A DNA stretch of 64,000 nt from Carettochelys insculpta (taxonomy: Eukaryota; Chordata; Testudines; Carettochelyidae), in contig NC_134148.1 of assembly GCF_033958435.1 (NCBI RefSeq), forward strand, positions 11,448,501 through 11,512,500, written 5' to 3'. Positions 62,101 to 62,420 of the stretch are shown here, one piece after another (the stretch's first letter is position 1; every line of letters begins with the position of its first letter). A model generated the notes under the pieces. The model was not told the origin of the DNA and ran no database searches. It was given only the letters and a program-made list of their open reading frames with translations. The translations under genes and the position numbers were made by a program.

Positions 62101-62420
62101 GTTTTTTTAGGTCTTACATTGTCTAATTCACCAGGCATTATGCTGTCTTCCTTGAATTGTATCAGGAGGCTTCTTGTTTAGGCAATTTCAGTCTTAATCT
62201 TCTGAAGCTTTTACTTCAATATACTTCTGGGGTTTTAAAAAAGCAGAATTAAGTAGCTGTAAGTGTGTGAAATTTTCTTCAACTTGCAGATCCTGTTTTC
62301 ACTTCAGGACAAACAGATATTTCTGCATCACAGCATCCTGAGGAATATTATGCAACTCTTAAATTTGACTTCAACTTTGAGTCACTTTCAATAATTCTTT
62401 ACAGCAGTGACCATGATCAG
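150..62420 (+). CDS. VPS13C: VPS13C, internal part of the gene (20 exons, join across introns)
   Basis: VPS13C is a very large rod-shaped protein that moves lipids in bulk between the ER and late endosomes/lysosomes or lipid droplets. Loss in humans causes early-onset parkinsonism (family knowledge). Twenty exons on the + strand join without any frame break: 150-209, 3021-3183, 14022-14138, 14825-14928, 17705-17872, 21521-21825, 22220-22367, 23202-23310, 23497-23630, 26097-26253, 30521-30600, 32561-32620, 33466-33628, 36043-36159, 37312-37415, 40442-40609, 42159-42463, 58525-58669, 60222-60351, 62290-62420. Diagnostic text includes NFLNNFQ, QAAEKAATSVKDLAQRSFR, LKAPV-IIPQSS and NMLLNFEIKE. 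These are in the central repeating-beta-groove rod. VPS13A is the nearest alternative, but it lacks the tandem duplication seen here. Start, stop and terminal domains lie outside the window. Confidence 0.87.
505..785. repeat. Degenerate foldback DNA-transposon-like repeat
   Basis: The stretch ends in a hairpin: ACCCCAGAAGATCGA near 736 pairs with TCGATCTTCTGGGGT near 768, followed by AGTGTAGACAT. Its left part (CACAATT-TTGTAGCTAGAATT) resembles 16040-16075, so the same family seems to occur in introns 1 and 4. The AGTGTAGAC end is shared with the GGCTATGTCTACACT elements elsewhere in the window. The class is inferred from shape only. Confidence 0.45.
2480..2811. mobile_element. Palindromic MITE-like element, 332 bp
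   Basis: The left end GGCTGTTTCTACACAGGCC is mirrored by GGCCAGTGTAGAAACGGCC at the right. Inside each end lie the self-complementary CCACTTCCTTCGGAAGTGG (left) and CCACTTCCGAAGGAAGTGG (right), then ATACATGGAGC against GCTCCATGTAT. GCTAATGAGGC and GCCTCATTAGC-like motifs are also mirrored. No protein is encoded. No clear target duplication was found, so the exact ends are uncertain by a few bases. Confidence 0.75.
3021..3183 (+). CDS. VPS13C: VPS13C exon 2 (block A)
   Basis: This 163-nt exon enters in phase 0 and leaves one base. It encodes VTFSSFNLLLHAQALLSTINF followed by a Ser/Gly/Lys-rich hydrophilic loop. The acceptor is AAACAG and the donor is GTATAG. Exon 13 (33466-33628) has the same length and phase and the parallel text VSVSSLDLVLHTEALLSIMNF. 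Confidence 0.87.
3656..3925. repeat. Interspersed repeat starting GAGCCCTGCCAAATTCATGG
   Basis: This is a GC-decayed repeat with the texture CCATTTTGGGCACTTTCATGA, then TTCATGGTGTTGTCATTACT, then a GC-rich part ending GGAGCCCAGGTCTGAAGGC. A fragment at 11385-11650 shares AGAAGTAAG, GAGCTGGGCA and GGTCTGAAGG words, so it may be the other end of the same family. I recognise the family as common in turtle sequence but cannot name it. Confidence 0.45.
4080..5230. repeat. Interspersed repeat, copy with hAT insertion
   Basis: The 4098-4201 segment (CCTGTGAAAGAGTCATT, GTGGTAATGAAGCCATTTA) and the continuation after 5156 match 20632-20815 at many positions. The second copy reads straight through the point where this one carries the 4202-5155 insertion, so 20632-20815 serves as a paralogous empty site. 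Confidence 0.65.
4202..5155. mobile_element. Non-autonomous hAT-type element, 954 bp, perfect 8-bp TSD
   Basis: The element starts CAGGGCTTGAGACAC and ends GGTTTCCCTCCCCTA. It is flanked by GTTTAAAA at 4194-4201 and GTTTAAAA at 5156-5163, an exact 8-bp target duplication as expected of hAT transposases. Its 5' part (GGCCATTTACCCACAGAAAATTAG) resembles 13143-13200 in the second intron-2 hAT element. The interior is GC-rich and codes for nothing recognisable. Confidence 0.85.
5232..5425 (+). repeat. DIRS copy 1 left inverted terminal repeat
   Basis: This CpG-rich repeat is complementary to about 11121-11300. It begins TTCTTCTTCGAGTGTCCCCG and contains GCGCATGCGC at 5324-5333. It probably includes the element promoter (inference). 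Confidence 0.88.
5722..7961 (+). pseudogene. DIRS copy 1 gag-like ORF, broken
   Basis: It starts at ATG 5722 with MTSSGFKKCESCREAMP. The first 50 residues carry paired cysteines (C-x2-C three times), which suggests a zinc-binding head. A Pro/Ala/Ser/Arg-rich middle follows (SPSPRHRGY), then a conserved block (DDLKQFQELFKRVAFTQ, KYFVPAKGMEFLFSHPQPN, RMANYAAHLANHNF) and a Gln/Arg-rich tail. Breaks relative to copy 3: TGA at 6028-6030 and TGA at 6802-6804, both where copy 3 has CGA, plus a 1-base loss near 6930 that shifts the frame. The remainder is open to 7961. Such proteins are taken to coat the RNA (inference by analogy with gag). Confidence 0.82.
8076..9902 (+). CDS. DIRS copy 1 reverse transcriptase-RNase H polyprotein
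   Basis: The first in-frame ATG is near 8076. Reverse transcriptase blocks follow: KGFYSRYFLTEKKTGGWRP, LDLRGLNRYLRKQRFRM, FAALDLQDAYFHI, VLPFGLSSAPRVF and the catalytic FPYLDDCLLKG near 8617. The RNase H domain has LTTDTSLIGWGAHMG, INVLELRAVFNAC and STDNTSTMFYINRQGG. A C-terminal block (PQIDLFATQHN, DAFAIPWGGPLLYAFPP, ARMILIVPTWD) matches the extra domain described in DIRS elements as methyltransferase-like; that label is tentative. The frame is open through to TAG 9900-9902. Compared with copy 3, one T is missing near 8102 (GGGTACG against GGGTTACG), so the extreme N-terminus is out of frame and full activity is doubtful. Confidence 0.9.
   Translation: MGAGDHSHGYAIPFQSLPPPRPPPKPHPQEASHVARLRQEVAHLEFIGAVEKVPEQLQGKGFYSRYFLTEKKTGGWRPILDLRGLNRYLRKQRFRMITIASILTALDDGDWFAALDLQDAYFHITIHPAHRRFLRFMVGNEHFQYKVLPFGLSSAPRVFTKTLAVVSAYLHRQGVFIFPYLDDCLLKGTSKREVLRMIRVTANTFSSLGLVINLAKSKIDPSQDIEFIGARINSVSARVYLPEARFRAIGSLVQVITFSPTVPVLTCLQLLGHMAAATFVVQNARLHMRSMQHWLASVYKPAVHTVHRVVSPSPGVRESLQWWINPGNLLTGVPFHQPQISVFLTTDTSLIGWGAHMGEEVAQGLWSPTEQSLHINVLELRAVFNACKHFRDRIQGKVVGISTDNTSTMFYINRQGGARSRTLCAEAIRLWNWCIAHDIILRASYLPGAHNVKADQLSRRFALTHEWQIRPDLLQPIFHAWGFPQIDLFATQHNKQCPRFSSRAGLGRGSLGDAFAIPWGGPLLYAFPPAVLIHKVLQKARREKARMILIVPTWDRQQWFPLLLRMSDRPPMPLPVAPDLLTQAQGSIVHPHPQSLRLQAWLIHGSAP
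9749..10930 (+). CDS. DIRS copy 1 tyrosine recombinase, intact
   Basis: The protein has 393 residues from the first ATG that clears the overlapped region. It overlaps the RT-RNase H end by 154 nt in another frame. An N-terminal core-binding part (STRKTYKQKWTRFMAWCS, SLSSLKVHLAAISVF) precedes the catalytic domain. Catalytic residues visible are the first Arg in ITSARRVSELAAV, the H-x-x-R motif in RAHSTRAVAAS, and the nucleophile Tyr in DTFAKHYALHRVF. In this family the enzyme inserts the circular cDNA by site-specific recombination. No stop or frameshift is seen. The upstream frame stays open to 8873, but that part is a shadow of the RT gene. Confidence 0.92.
   Translation: MVPPTPAHVGPPTDASSGGAGSAHASPGVHSASAPPKPATASVANPWLSSLESTCTVEVQQVLESSRRTSTRKTYKQKWTRFMAWCSTKQLAPLSVPIPTILEYLLDLKRAGLSLSSLKVHLAAISVFRHEDGGHTVFAHPMVTRFLKGLVNLYPPRKPIPPSWSLDLVLTTLMGPPFEPLATVPLRLLTIKTTFLLAITSARRVSELAAVMATPPCTVFSKEAVTIRLHPAFVPKVSSEFHINEPIVLPSFYPKPHNSSEEAHLHLLDVRRALAFYVYRTKSFRKTDRLLVSLAPKSKGEGLSSQRISKHIVSCIKMCYELKKTPLSATPRAHSTRAVAASTAFFKGVALKDICRAATWSSYDTFAKHYALHRVFQEDTRLSAAVLSGTSCT
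10970..11072. repeat. DIRS copy 1 internal complementary region
   Basis: The first half (CACCTATTGTGGAGCACCC to CGAAGAAGAA) is the complement of the left end at 5232. The second half (AGAGAAGTTACTCACC to GTGGGTGCTCCAC) is the complement of the right end at about 11272-11336. The junction lies near 11010-11015. In the accepted DIRS model this region templates the ends and directs circle formation. Confidence 0.92.
11121..11336 (+). repeat. DIRS copy 1 right inverted terminal repeat
   Basis: It is complementary to 5232-5425 but extends about 30 bp further, ending in the near-palindrome CACCGTTACTACGGTG and then AGTAACTTCTCTTT. It contains GCGCATGCGC at 11204-11213. Confidence 0.88.
11385..11650. 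repeat. Fragment of an interspersed repeat
   Basis: It shares AGAAGTAAG, GAGCTGGGCA and GGTCTGAAGG words with 3656-3925 and ends CCTCCTAAAATAACCTTGTGA. It may be the distal half of the same repeat family, separated by later insertions. Confidence 0.35.
11651..13122 (+). other. Unique-looking intronic sequence
   Basis: This is AT-rich sequence with a short (GT)n run near 12090. No exon of VPS13C, repeat family or RNA gene is recognised. Short open frames on both strands have no coding character. Confidence 0.5.
13131..13845. mobile_element. Non-autonomous hAT-type element, 715 bp
   Basis: It begins CAGAGGCTGGGAAAC and ends CCCTGCCCCG. Flanks are ACCTACAG at 13123-13130 and ACCTATAG at 13846-13853, an 8-bp duplication with one mismatch. 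The 5' text (TAGCCACTAACCCACAGAAA) matches the element at 4202, so both belong to one family. The interior is GC-rich and non-coding. Confidence 0.82.
14022..14138 (+). CDS. VPS13C: VPS13C exon 3 (block A)
   Basis: This 117-nt exon enters and leaves in phase 1. It encodes TKTAKDKDVVNFRLFAKLDA then FCLNVCDEKNNIAEIKIQ. The acceptor is TTACTAG and the donor is GTAATG. Exon 14 has identical length and phase (LNAFNVFVGDQKCNIADIRIQ). Confidence 0.87.
14139..14824 (+). other. VPS13C: Intron 3
   Basis: A GC-rich patch at about 14270-14660 looks like decayed repeat sequence but could not be classified. Nothing else is seen. Confidence 0.5.
14825..14928 (+). CDS. VPS13C: VPS13C exon 4 (block A)
   Basis: This 104-nt exon runs from phase 1 to phase 0. 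It encodes GIDSSLLLQPSHTLLFAHLK, then DIIVIDVDSRTIHKK. The acceptor is CTGCAG and the donor is GTATGA. Exon 15 is also 104 nt and ends DIIITNVDPKTIHKK. Confidence 0.87.
15055..15360. repeat. GC-rich interspersed repeat, unclassified
   Basis: It starts GGTGCTACAGACTCAGCAAG and includes GGCCTGGCATTTTAAAGGGA. It differs sharply in base composition from its AT-rich flanks. The family is not identified. Confidence 0.35.
15838..16108. mobile_element. Foldback MITE-like element, about 270 bp
   Basis: The left end CAGGGTACTCCTACACTTAT is imperfectly mirrored by CTCCTAGAGTAGCCCTGGCC at the right. The interior shares CTACACAATTTTTGTAGCTGG with the degenerate element in intron 1. It does not code for a protein. 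Confidence 0.5.
17079..17281. repeat. Two inverted arms of an interspersed repeat
   Basis: The left arm reads AAGTCCTGCGGTGCATTATA then GACTAACATATATTTTGG. The right arm is its complement (CCAAAATATGTTAGTCTATA, AGGTGCCGCAGGACTT) and continues to ACTAACTCGGCTACCTCTCT. The same family occurs at 29784, 32728, 36302, 58996 and 60919. The arms form a near-perfect hairpin. Confidence 0.7.
17705..17872 (+). CDS. VPS13C: VPS13C exon 5 (block A)
   Basis: This 168-nt, 56-codon exon has phase 0 at both ends. It begins AVSIVGDEVFSFNLALYPDA and ends KVGCIQIVYLHKFLMSLL. The acceptor is CTCCAG and the donor is GTAAGA. Exon 16 has the same length and 44 of 56 identical residues, so it is among the best-conserved pairs of the two blocks. 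Confidence 0.9.
20179..20424. mobile_element. Foldback MITE-like element, about 245 bp
   Basis: Its left end GTGTGTCTAGACTGCAAAAG is mirrored by CTGCAGTCTAGACATAG at the right. The internal sequence folds imperfectly and does not code. Confidence 0.55.
20632..20815. repeat. Interspersed repeat, uninterrupted copy
   Basis: It is similar to 4098-4201 plus 5156-5210. Here CTTAGTTTAAAGTTTG is continuous where the other copy holds a 954-bp insertion between two GTTTAAAA repeats. Confidence 0.6.
21521..21825 (+). CDS. VPS13C: VPS13C exon 6 (block A)
   Basis: This 305-nt exon is the largest here. It enters in phase 0 and leaves two bases. It encodes NFLNNFQTAKEAVSAATVQ, an Ala-rich amphipathic helix, then KDLAQRSFRISMDIHLKAP, VIIIPQSS, IDLGLIRVQN and PPVIDKMDVQLTKLKLSR. 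The acceptor is TTACAG and the donor is GTATGA. Exon 17 is its exact-length twin. Confidence 0.92.
21826..22219 (+). other. VPS13C: Intron 6
   Basis: This 394-bp AT-rich intron holds no recognisable element. Confidence 0.6.
22220..22367 (+). CDS. VPS13C: VPS13C exon 7 (block A)
   Basis: This 148-nt exon completes the split Arg codon of exon 6 and ends in phase 0. It encodes IVVKPGFSQPDIQILHPINL, NLSVNRNLAAAWYHKIP and VLEIKGHLDTMN. The acceptor is TTCCTAG and the donor is GTAAGC. Exon 18 is one codon shorter. Confidence 0.9.
22368..23201 (+). other. VPS13C: Intron 7
   Basis: It contains a CR1 3' end at about 22525-22685 and T-rich runs near 22720-22750. Nothing else is seen. Confidence 0.6.
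22525..22685 (+). mobile_element. CR1 LINE, 3'-terminal fragment
   Basis: It is the typical 3' tail: GGTGGATTCTCCATTCCTCG, GACAAGGTCCTGTCTGGGAT, GGCTGGACTAGATGACCTCC, ending in the characteristic CCTATGATTCTGTGA. It is severely 5' truncated, the usual state of CR1 copies. Confidence 0.9.
23202..23310 (+). CDS. VPS13C: VPS13C exon 8 (block A)
   Basis: This 109-nt exon runs from phase 0 to one leftover base. It encodes VILNQEDLNVLLKVLTENLG then EADEMLSKTKPIMQEE. The acceptor is TTCACAG and the donor is GTAAGA. The block-B twin (exon 19) is 21 nt longer. Confidence 0.88.
23497..23630 (+). CDS. VPS13C: VPS13C exon 9 (block A)
   Basis: This 134-nt exon completes a Gly codon and ends in phase 0. 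It encodes GKIKGTEIPLSTQKES and ends VTNMLLNFEIKE. The donor is GTATGT. The acceptor AATGGCAG lacks a good polypyrimidine tract, and the intron before it is only 186 bp, so use of this exon may be less than constitutive. Confidence 0.85.
24520..24866. mobile_element. Foldback element of the GGCTATGTCTACACT family, about 347 bp
   Basis: It starts GGCTATGTCTACACTACAGA and ends CTTGCTAGTGTAGATGG. Internal TTTCGAAAGAAGCTCTTCC and GTTCTTTCGAAAGAAGG-like words are mirrored. It shares ends with 26787, 45183 and 62556. Confidence 0.78.
25490..26040. repeat. GC-rich interspersed repeat, unclassified
   Basis: It follows TTAATGAGTTAACTGGGTAA and TTGTTAACCAATTAAATGG, a motif also seen in part at 29185-29210 (ACCTGTTATGCTTAACTGG). 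The GC-rich body (GGGCTCTCCAGCGTGGCTGG) resembles 29215-29340. It codes for nothing recognisable. Confidence 0.45.
26097..26253 (+). CDS. VPS13C: VPS13C exon 10
   Basis: This 157-nt exon runs from phase 0 to one leftover base. It encodes VVVTLMRQVQEEGHPLHILT then VLQLGTETRIGNHDMTATAY and ends LKCLEFT. The acceptor is CCCACAG and the donor is GTAAAT. Its counterpart for block B should lie beyond the window. Confidence 0.9.
26787..28883 (-). mobile_element. 2.1-kb foldback DNA transposon with Myb/SANT-like gene relic
   Basis: It starts GGCTATGTCTACACTACAAA and ends TTTGTAGTGCAGATGCAGCC. Both ends are followed inward by runs of CTACTTCAAAGTAG and its complement. The interior (about 26990-28680) is strongly GC-rich and carries antisense coding traces, a Myb/SANT-like domain at 28188-28396 and further degraded segments down to about 26940. 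The layout suggests a PIF/Harbinger-related element that once encoded the DNA-binding partner protein. The superfamily is an inference; no transposase was seen. Confidence 0.7.
28188..28396 (-). pseudogene. Myb/SANT-like DNA-binding domain, degenerate
   Basis: On the minus strand the sequence reads REPSWTEEELKDLLALYGWE, then QQNIKAYDRLANGLATQG. After a frame change it reads FWVKVKELRQAYCKA. The W-x-EEE-LLAL start and the VKELRQAY helix are typical of the Myb/SANT-like domains found in Harbinger-type transposons and the host proteins derived from them. A frameshift splits the domain. Weak coding character continues on the same strand at 27286-27535 (RRLCQATQTRHWQDKEAA), likely the C-terminal part. 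Confidence 0.7.
29160..29345. repeat. GC-rich interspersed repeat fragment
   Basis: It contains TTAACTGGTAGGGGCTGGAG and CCAGAGCAGTCCCCATCC, words shared with 25490-26040 in intron 9. The family is unnamed. Confidence 0.4.
29360..30150 (+). mobile_element. CR1 LINE, 3' part
   Basis: It encodes degraded ORF2 C-terminal text (HLKYCVHLGPP from GGTGAGGCCACATCTGAAAT) and the CR1 3' tail (GGAATGTCCATTCCTAGAGC, TTGGAATCGATGACTTCCTG, TTTGATTCTATGA). A short foldback repeat is nested at 29784-29848. Confidence 0.88.
29784..29848. repeat. Nested short foldback repeat inside CR1
   Basis: The sequence starts TATCGGAGGGGTAGCCGTGT. It contains AACAGCAACAAAGG mirrored at once by CCTTTGTTGCTGTT, so only a small piece of each arm remains. 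The CR1 text resumes after it. Confidence 0.6.
30521..30600 (+). CDS. VPS13C: VPS13C exon 11
   Basis: This 80-nt exon completes an Asp codon and ends in phase 0. It encodes DSKGDSLHIINSSAETGEHL then LKMEYIK. The acceptor is CCCACAG. The donor AAG|GTTTTC is poor beyond the GT, yet the boundary is fixed by joining to exon 12 (ADEDGPDF). Skipping this exon would shift the frame. Confidence 0.82.
30601..32560 (+). other. VPS13C: Intron 11
   Basis: It contains a pure 27-base T run at 32154-32180 and a long T-rich tract before exon 12. No mobile element was recognised. Open frames of 60-117 codons near 31110-31540 have no recognisable domain. Confidence 0.6.
32154..32180. repeat. Poly(T) tract, 27 bases
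   Basis: It is an uninterrupted T run followed by AAAACC. It could be the antisense tail of a retroposed sequence, but no body was recognised. Confidence 0.8.
32561..32620 (+). CDS. VPS13C: VPS13C exon 12 (block B twin of exon 1)
   Basis: This 60-nt exon has phase 0 at both ends. It encodes ADEDGPDFTTTFKSTKQAVK. The acceptor is CTGGTAG after a 20-nt T-rich tract, and the donor is GTAAGT. Confidence 0.88.
32621..33465 (+). other. VPS13C: Intron 12
   Basis: It carries an interspersed repeat at 32728-32940. The remainder is AT-rich without visible features. Confidence 0.6.
32728..32940. repeat. Interspersed repeat starting TATCAGAGGGGTAGCCGTGT
   Basis: This is the longest copy in the window: TATCAGAGGGGTAGCCGTGT, CCTGTGGCACCTTATAGACT, GAGCTTTCGTGAGCACAGAC, CACTTCATCAGATGCTGG, then a variable tail. 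The family is familiar from turtle sequence. Whether it is a SINE or a foldback DNA element is unclear; inverted arms of other copies favour the latter. Confidence 0.75.
33466..33628 (+). CDS. VPS13C: VPS13C exon 13 (block B twin of exon 2)
   Basis: This 163-nt exon runs from phase 0 to one leftover base. It encodes VSVSSLDLVLHTEALLSIMN, then FVTFSVPSGG and a charged loop. The acceptor is TATTAG and the donor is GTATGT. Confidence 0.9.
33629..36042 (+). other. VPS13C: Intron 13
   Basis: It holds a hAT element at 33920-34692. The rest (34700-36042) is AT-rich and without recognised features. Confidence 0.6.
33920..34692. mobile_element. Non-autonomous hAT-type element, 773 bp
   Basis: It starts CAATGGTTCCCAGAC and ends TTTGGGAAACGATG, short imperfect inverted ends. 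Flanks AGTGATAC (33912-33919) and ATTTATAC (34693-34700) agree at 6 of 8 positions, a decayed 8-bp duplication. TCATGCCC and CATGCCCCC words lie inside both ends. The GC-rich middle (34110-34480) is a degenerate CCACC/AGCC-type sequence without coding content. Confidence 0.75.
36043..36159 (+). CDS. VPS13C: VPS13C exon 14 (block B twin of exon 3)
   Basis: This 117-nt exon has phase 1 at both ends. It encodes ASGTAQEDVYDLKLTVKLNA, then FNVFVGDQKCNIADIRIQ. The acceptor is TATATAG and the donor is GTAAGT. Confidence 0.9.
36160..37311 (+). other. VPS13C: Intron 14
   Basis: It holds a short repeat arm at about 36302-36350 (TTAGTCTTTAAAGCGCTACT) and a GC-rich patch at about 36520-37040. That patch (CAATTAGGGCCAGCTGTTCC, AAGGCTGCCTTTTAAAAGC) has the feel of a solo LTR, but no ends or target duplication could be fixed. 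Confidence 0.45.
37312..37415 (+). CDS. VPS13C: VPS13C exon 15 (block B twin of exon 4)
   Basis: This 104-nt exon runs from phase 1 to phase 0. It encodes GMDASVSMKTKKIKIFSRLE, then DIIITNVDPKTIHKK. The acceptor is TTCACCAG and the donor is GTGACT. Confidence 0.9.
38031..38319. mobile_element. hAT-type MITE, 289 bp, nested in CR1
   Basis: The ends CAATGCTTCTTAAGC and CTTAAGAAACAATG-like (TAGTTTAAGAAACAATG) form inverted repeats. Flanks GTCTAATC (38023-38030) and GTCTAAGC (38320-38327) are an 8-bp duplication with one mismatch. CR1 text is continuous across it. A 20-base A run lies inside at 38224-38243. Confidence 0.85.
39254..39422 (+). pseudogene. VPS13C: Fossil copy of VPS13C exon 17 inside intron 15
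   Basis: The sequence parallels exon 17 from its KDFAQKSF segment to the TNKS segment (AAAGATTTTGCT, TGGATATCAACCTGAAA, TAAATTGGACTTCACAAATA). It is in the same orientation, lies 2.9 kb upstream of exon 17, and has an in-frame TGA directly after the LKTPA counterpart of LKAPV plus small indels. The tell-tale CTTCACAAATAAA is shared with exon 17 and not with exon 6, so it derives from block B. Both ends of the exon and its splice sites are missing. Confidence 0.85.
40139..40159. repeat. (CT)n microsatellite, about 10 units
   Basis: A simple CT run lies within the antisense CR1. Confidence 0.9.
40442..40609 (+). CDS. VPS13C: VPS13C exon 16 (block B twin of exon 5)
   Basis: This 168-nt exon has phase 0 at both ends. 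It encodes AVSIVGDEVFRFKMILYPNA and ends VGCIQIVYVHKFLMSLL. The acceptor is TTCCAG and the donor is GTAAGA. Confidence 0.92.
40610..42158 (+). other. VPS13C: Intron 16
   Basis: It contains a repeat at about 40998-41390 whose ends are inverted (GGGTGACCGTATCTCCCTGT against GGGACAGATGGTCACAC) and a GC-rich, unclassified patch at 41595-42110 just before exon 17. Confidence 0.55.
40998..41390. mobile_element. Inverted-end repeat starting GAGGGTGACCGTATCTCCC
   Basis: Both ends spell a GTGACCAT/C-ATCTGTCCC-type motif in opposite orientation, with GGGACA and TGTCCC words near each. The interior is GC-rich and non-coding. The class is unknown and no target duplication is clear. Confidence 0.5.
42159..42463 (+). 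CDS. VPS13C: VPS13C exon 17 (block B twin of exon 6)
   Basis: This 305-nt exon enters in phase 0 and leaves two bases. It encodes NFLNNFQAAKEALSAATVQ, an Ala-rich helix, KDFAQKSFRLSMDINLKAP, VVVIPESS, ADLGLIRVQN and PPVIDNMDVQLTHLKLSR. The acceptor is CCAACAG and the donor is GTAAAA. Part of it is duplicated as a fossil at 39254-39422. Confidence 0.92.
43717..46265 (+). pseudogene. DIRS copy 2 gag-like ORF, decayed
   Basis: The Cys-rich start (AAATGCGAGTCATAGTGTG) and the conserved block (KYFVPS-GMEFLFNHPPPNS near 45660, LDIFGQKVYSSSTLL, YAAHLSNHYFDD) are recognisable. Stops and frameshifts are numerous, and the 45183-45603 insertion splits it. Confidence 0.8.
45183..45603. mobile_element. 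421-bp near-perfect palindromic element in DIRS copy 2, TSD AAT
   Basis: The ends are GGCCGTGTCTACACTAGCCC and GGGCTAGTGTAGACATAGCC. Almost the whole length is an inverted repeat: AATGGCCATGTAAATGGCC, TACTAATGAAGCGCTGAAAT, GGGCAGCCGTGGCACTTC and CCCCTTATTCCCATCTG all recur in complement around a centre near 45390-45410. AAT stands on each side (45180-45182, 45604-45606). DIRS copies 1 and 3 show the uninterrupted site (CACTACCATATGGCAGAC). It has no coding capacity. A 3-bp duplication fits PIF/Harbinger-type movement, but AAT is not the standard TWA. Confidence 0.9.
46490..48330 (+). pseudogene. DIRS copy 2 RT-RNase H, decayed
   Basis: Recognisable pieces include KGFYSRYCLTKKKTGGWRPI, FKMVTVTSIVTALDDGD, LLPFGLSSA, the RNase H words STDASNVGWGVHVG and INMLEVRTVFSACKH, and a trace of the C-terminal block. 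A TGA after LDDGD and several frameshifts break it. The catalytic YLDD region reads as a frame-broken YRDN. Confidence 0.82.
48300..49060 (+). pseudogene. DIRS copy 2 tyrosine recombinase, truncated
   Basis: The core-binding part (SSKQLSPLEVPVPTILDYL) and the first catalytic Arg region (ITSARRVSELAAVMA near 48775) remain. The H-x-x-R and Tyr region is absent because the element is cut at about 49060. Confidence 0.8.
49055..51744 (-). mobile_element. CR1 LINE, antisense copy with 5' half kept and 3' half lost
   Basis: On the minus strand the 5' region is at 51744 and downwards. ORF1 follows, with an N-terminal C-x2-C...C-x2-C block (CMACAMFVF, NFVCTKCKLV, about 51380-51460) and a basic stretch near 51000. 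ORF2 then starts with the endonuclease (LYTNARRLGNKQEELEALAQ near 50310) and continues to the linker and the first RT words (KKWFYRHVNNKRA, ERKAEVFNAFFASVF, HNSMGLDFMHPRVLRD). It stops there at 49055-49062. Most CR1 copies lack the 5' part; this one lacks the 3' part. Frames are broken. Confidence 0.88.
51745..51935 (+). repeat. DIRS copy 3 left inverted terminal repeat
   Basis: It is complementary to about 57615-57800. It contains GCGCATGCGC at 51840-51849. Confidence 0.87.
52176..54480 (+). pseudogene. DIRS copy 3 gag-like ORF, frameshifted
   Basis: It begins at ATG 52176 with MASSGFKKCESCREAMPASD and the three C-x2-C pairs. A 2-base loss near 52350 ends that frame at TGA 52358. The main frame (52378-53928) then carries the Pro/Ala/Arg-rich middle and DDLKQFQELFKRVAFTQ. 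An 8-base loss near 53830 shifts it again, and a TAG follows near 54098. The tail (YTPPYRKKKYYPHQRRYAYQ) continues in a third frame that runs straight into the RT part. Confidence 0.82.
52744..52824 (+). repeat. 27-bp minisatellite, three units, within copy 3 gag
   Basis: Units at 52744-52770, 52771-52797 and 52798-52824 each encode AAPQLCVPS; the third differs at its last base. Copy 1 has one diverged unit at the matching place. Confidence 0.92.
54540..56383 (+). pseudogene. DIRS copy 3 RT-RNase H, frameshifted
   Basis: The first part (ITADKWVLEIIATGYAIPFQ to LRKQRFRMI) is open to about 54857. A 1-base change there, and another near 55080, place VGKEHFQYRVLPFGLSSAP and the catalytic LYLDDCLLKG in two further frames. 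From there the frame is open to 56383, with RNase H words STDASHIRWGAHI-like, NILELRAVFNACKHF, NTDNTSTMFYINRRGG and the C-terminal VDLFATQHNKK block. Confidence 0.85.
56230..57413 (+). pseudogene. DIRS copy 3 tyrosine recombinase, one frameshift
   Basis: The core-binding part (STRKTYRQKWTQFTAWCS, SLSSLKVHLAAMSAF) runs to about 56695. There a C-run has one base more than in copy 1, sending the frame to a stop at 56773-56775. The catalytic part resumes in another frame, with RASELAAV (first Arg), RAHSTRAVASS-type H-x-x-R (AHSTRAVASS) and TFAKHYALHRVF (Tyr), ending at 57413. All four catalytic positions survive. Confidence 0.88.
57455..57557. repeat. DIRS copy 3 internal complementary region
   Basis: CACCTATTGTGGAGCACCC to CGAAGAAGAA complements the left end. 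AGAGAAGTTACTCACC to GGGTGCTCCAC complements the right end. The junction is near 57495-57500. Confidence 0.9.
57615..57823 (+). repeat. DIRS copy 3 right inverted terminal repeat
   Basis: It mirrors 51745-51935 with a 30-bp outward extension. GCGCATGCGC lies at 57690-57699. The end reads ACTACAGGTGAGTAACTTC. Confidence 0.88.
58525..58669 (+). CDS. VPS13C: VPS13C exon 18 (block B twin of exon 7)
   Basis: This 145-nt exon completes the Arg codon of exon 17 across the 16-kb intron and ends in phase 0. It encodes SILSSASQPDVEILQPVNLV, then LSVQRNLAATWYHDIPAISI and KGDLKPMQ. The acceptor is TTTCAG and the donor is GTAATG. Confidence 0.9.
58670..60221 (+). other. VPS13C: Intron 18
   Basis: It contains an inverted repeat pair at 58996-59200. 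The remainder is AT-rich without recognised features. Confidence 0.6.
58996..59200. repeat. Two inverted arms of an interspersed repeat
   Basis: The left arm AAAACAAAGCAGCAGTCTTG and TGATGAGCTTTCATGCGACA is mirrored by GAAGCTCATCACCTAATAAG and GACTGCTGCTTTGTTTTGTT. It ends ACTAACTGCTACTTCTCTG. It is related to the families at 17079 and 36302. Confidence 0.7.
60222..60351 (+). CDS. VPS13C: VPS13C exon 19 (block B twin of exon 8)
   Basis: This 130-nt exon runs from phase 0 to one leftover base. It encodes IALSEDDLTVLMKILLNNLG, then EASSQPSATQQTFQEAQKTK and KEK. The acceptor is TTTATAG and the donor is GTCAGT. Confidence 0.88.
60352..62289 (+). other. VPS13C: Intron 19
   Basis: It holds a repeat with inverted arms at 60919-61072. 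An open stretch after TTTCTTAG at 61429 (EEGTTAKIGSAATG) was considered as an exon and not accepted. Otherwise it is AT-rich. Confidence 0.55.
60919..61072. repeat. Interspersed repeat with inverted arms (TATCAGAGGGGTAGCC family)
   Basis: It contains AGCAGCAACGAAGGGTTCTG, GGCACCTTATAGACTAACAG and GAGCTTTCGTGAGCACAGAC, then the inverted end TGTTGCTGTTAGAGATCCAG and ACATGGTTACCCCTCCTATA. The opposite-facing end shows that the family has an inverted terminal arm. Confidence 0.72.
62290..62420 (+). CDS. VPS13C: VPS13C exon 20 (block B counterpart of exon 9)
   Basis: This 131-nt exon completes an Asp codon and ends in phase 0. It encodes DPVFTSGQTDISASQHPEEY, then YATLKFDFNFESLSIILYSS and DHDQ. 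The acceptor is CTTGCAG and the donor is GTATGT. The end corresponds in place to MLLNFEIKE of exon 9 but has diverged, so the clear duplication fades here. Confidence 0.87.
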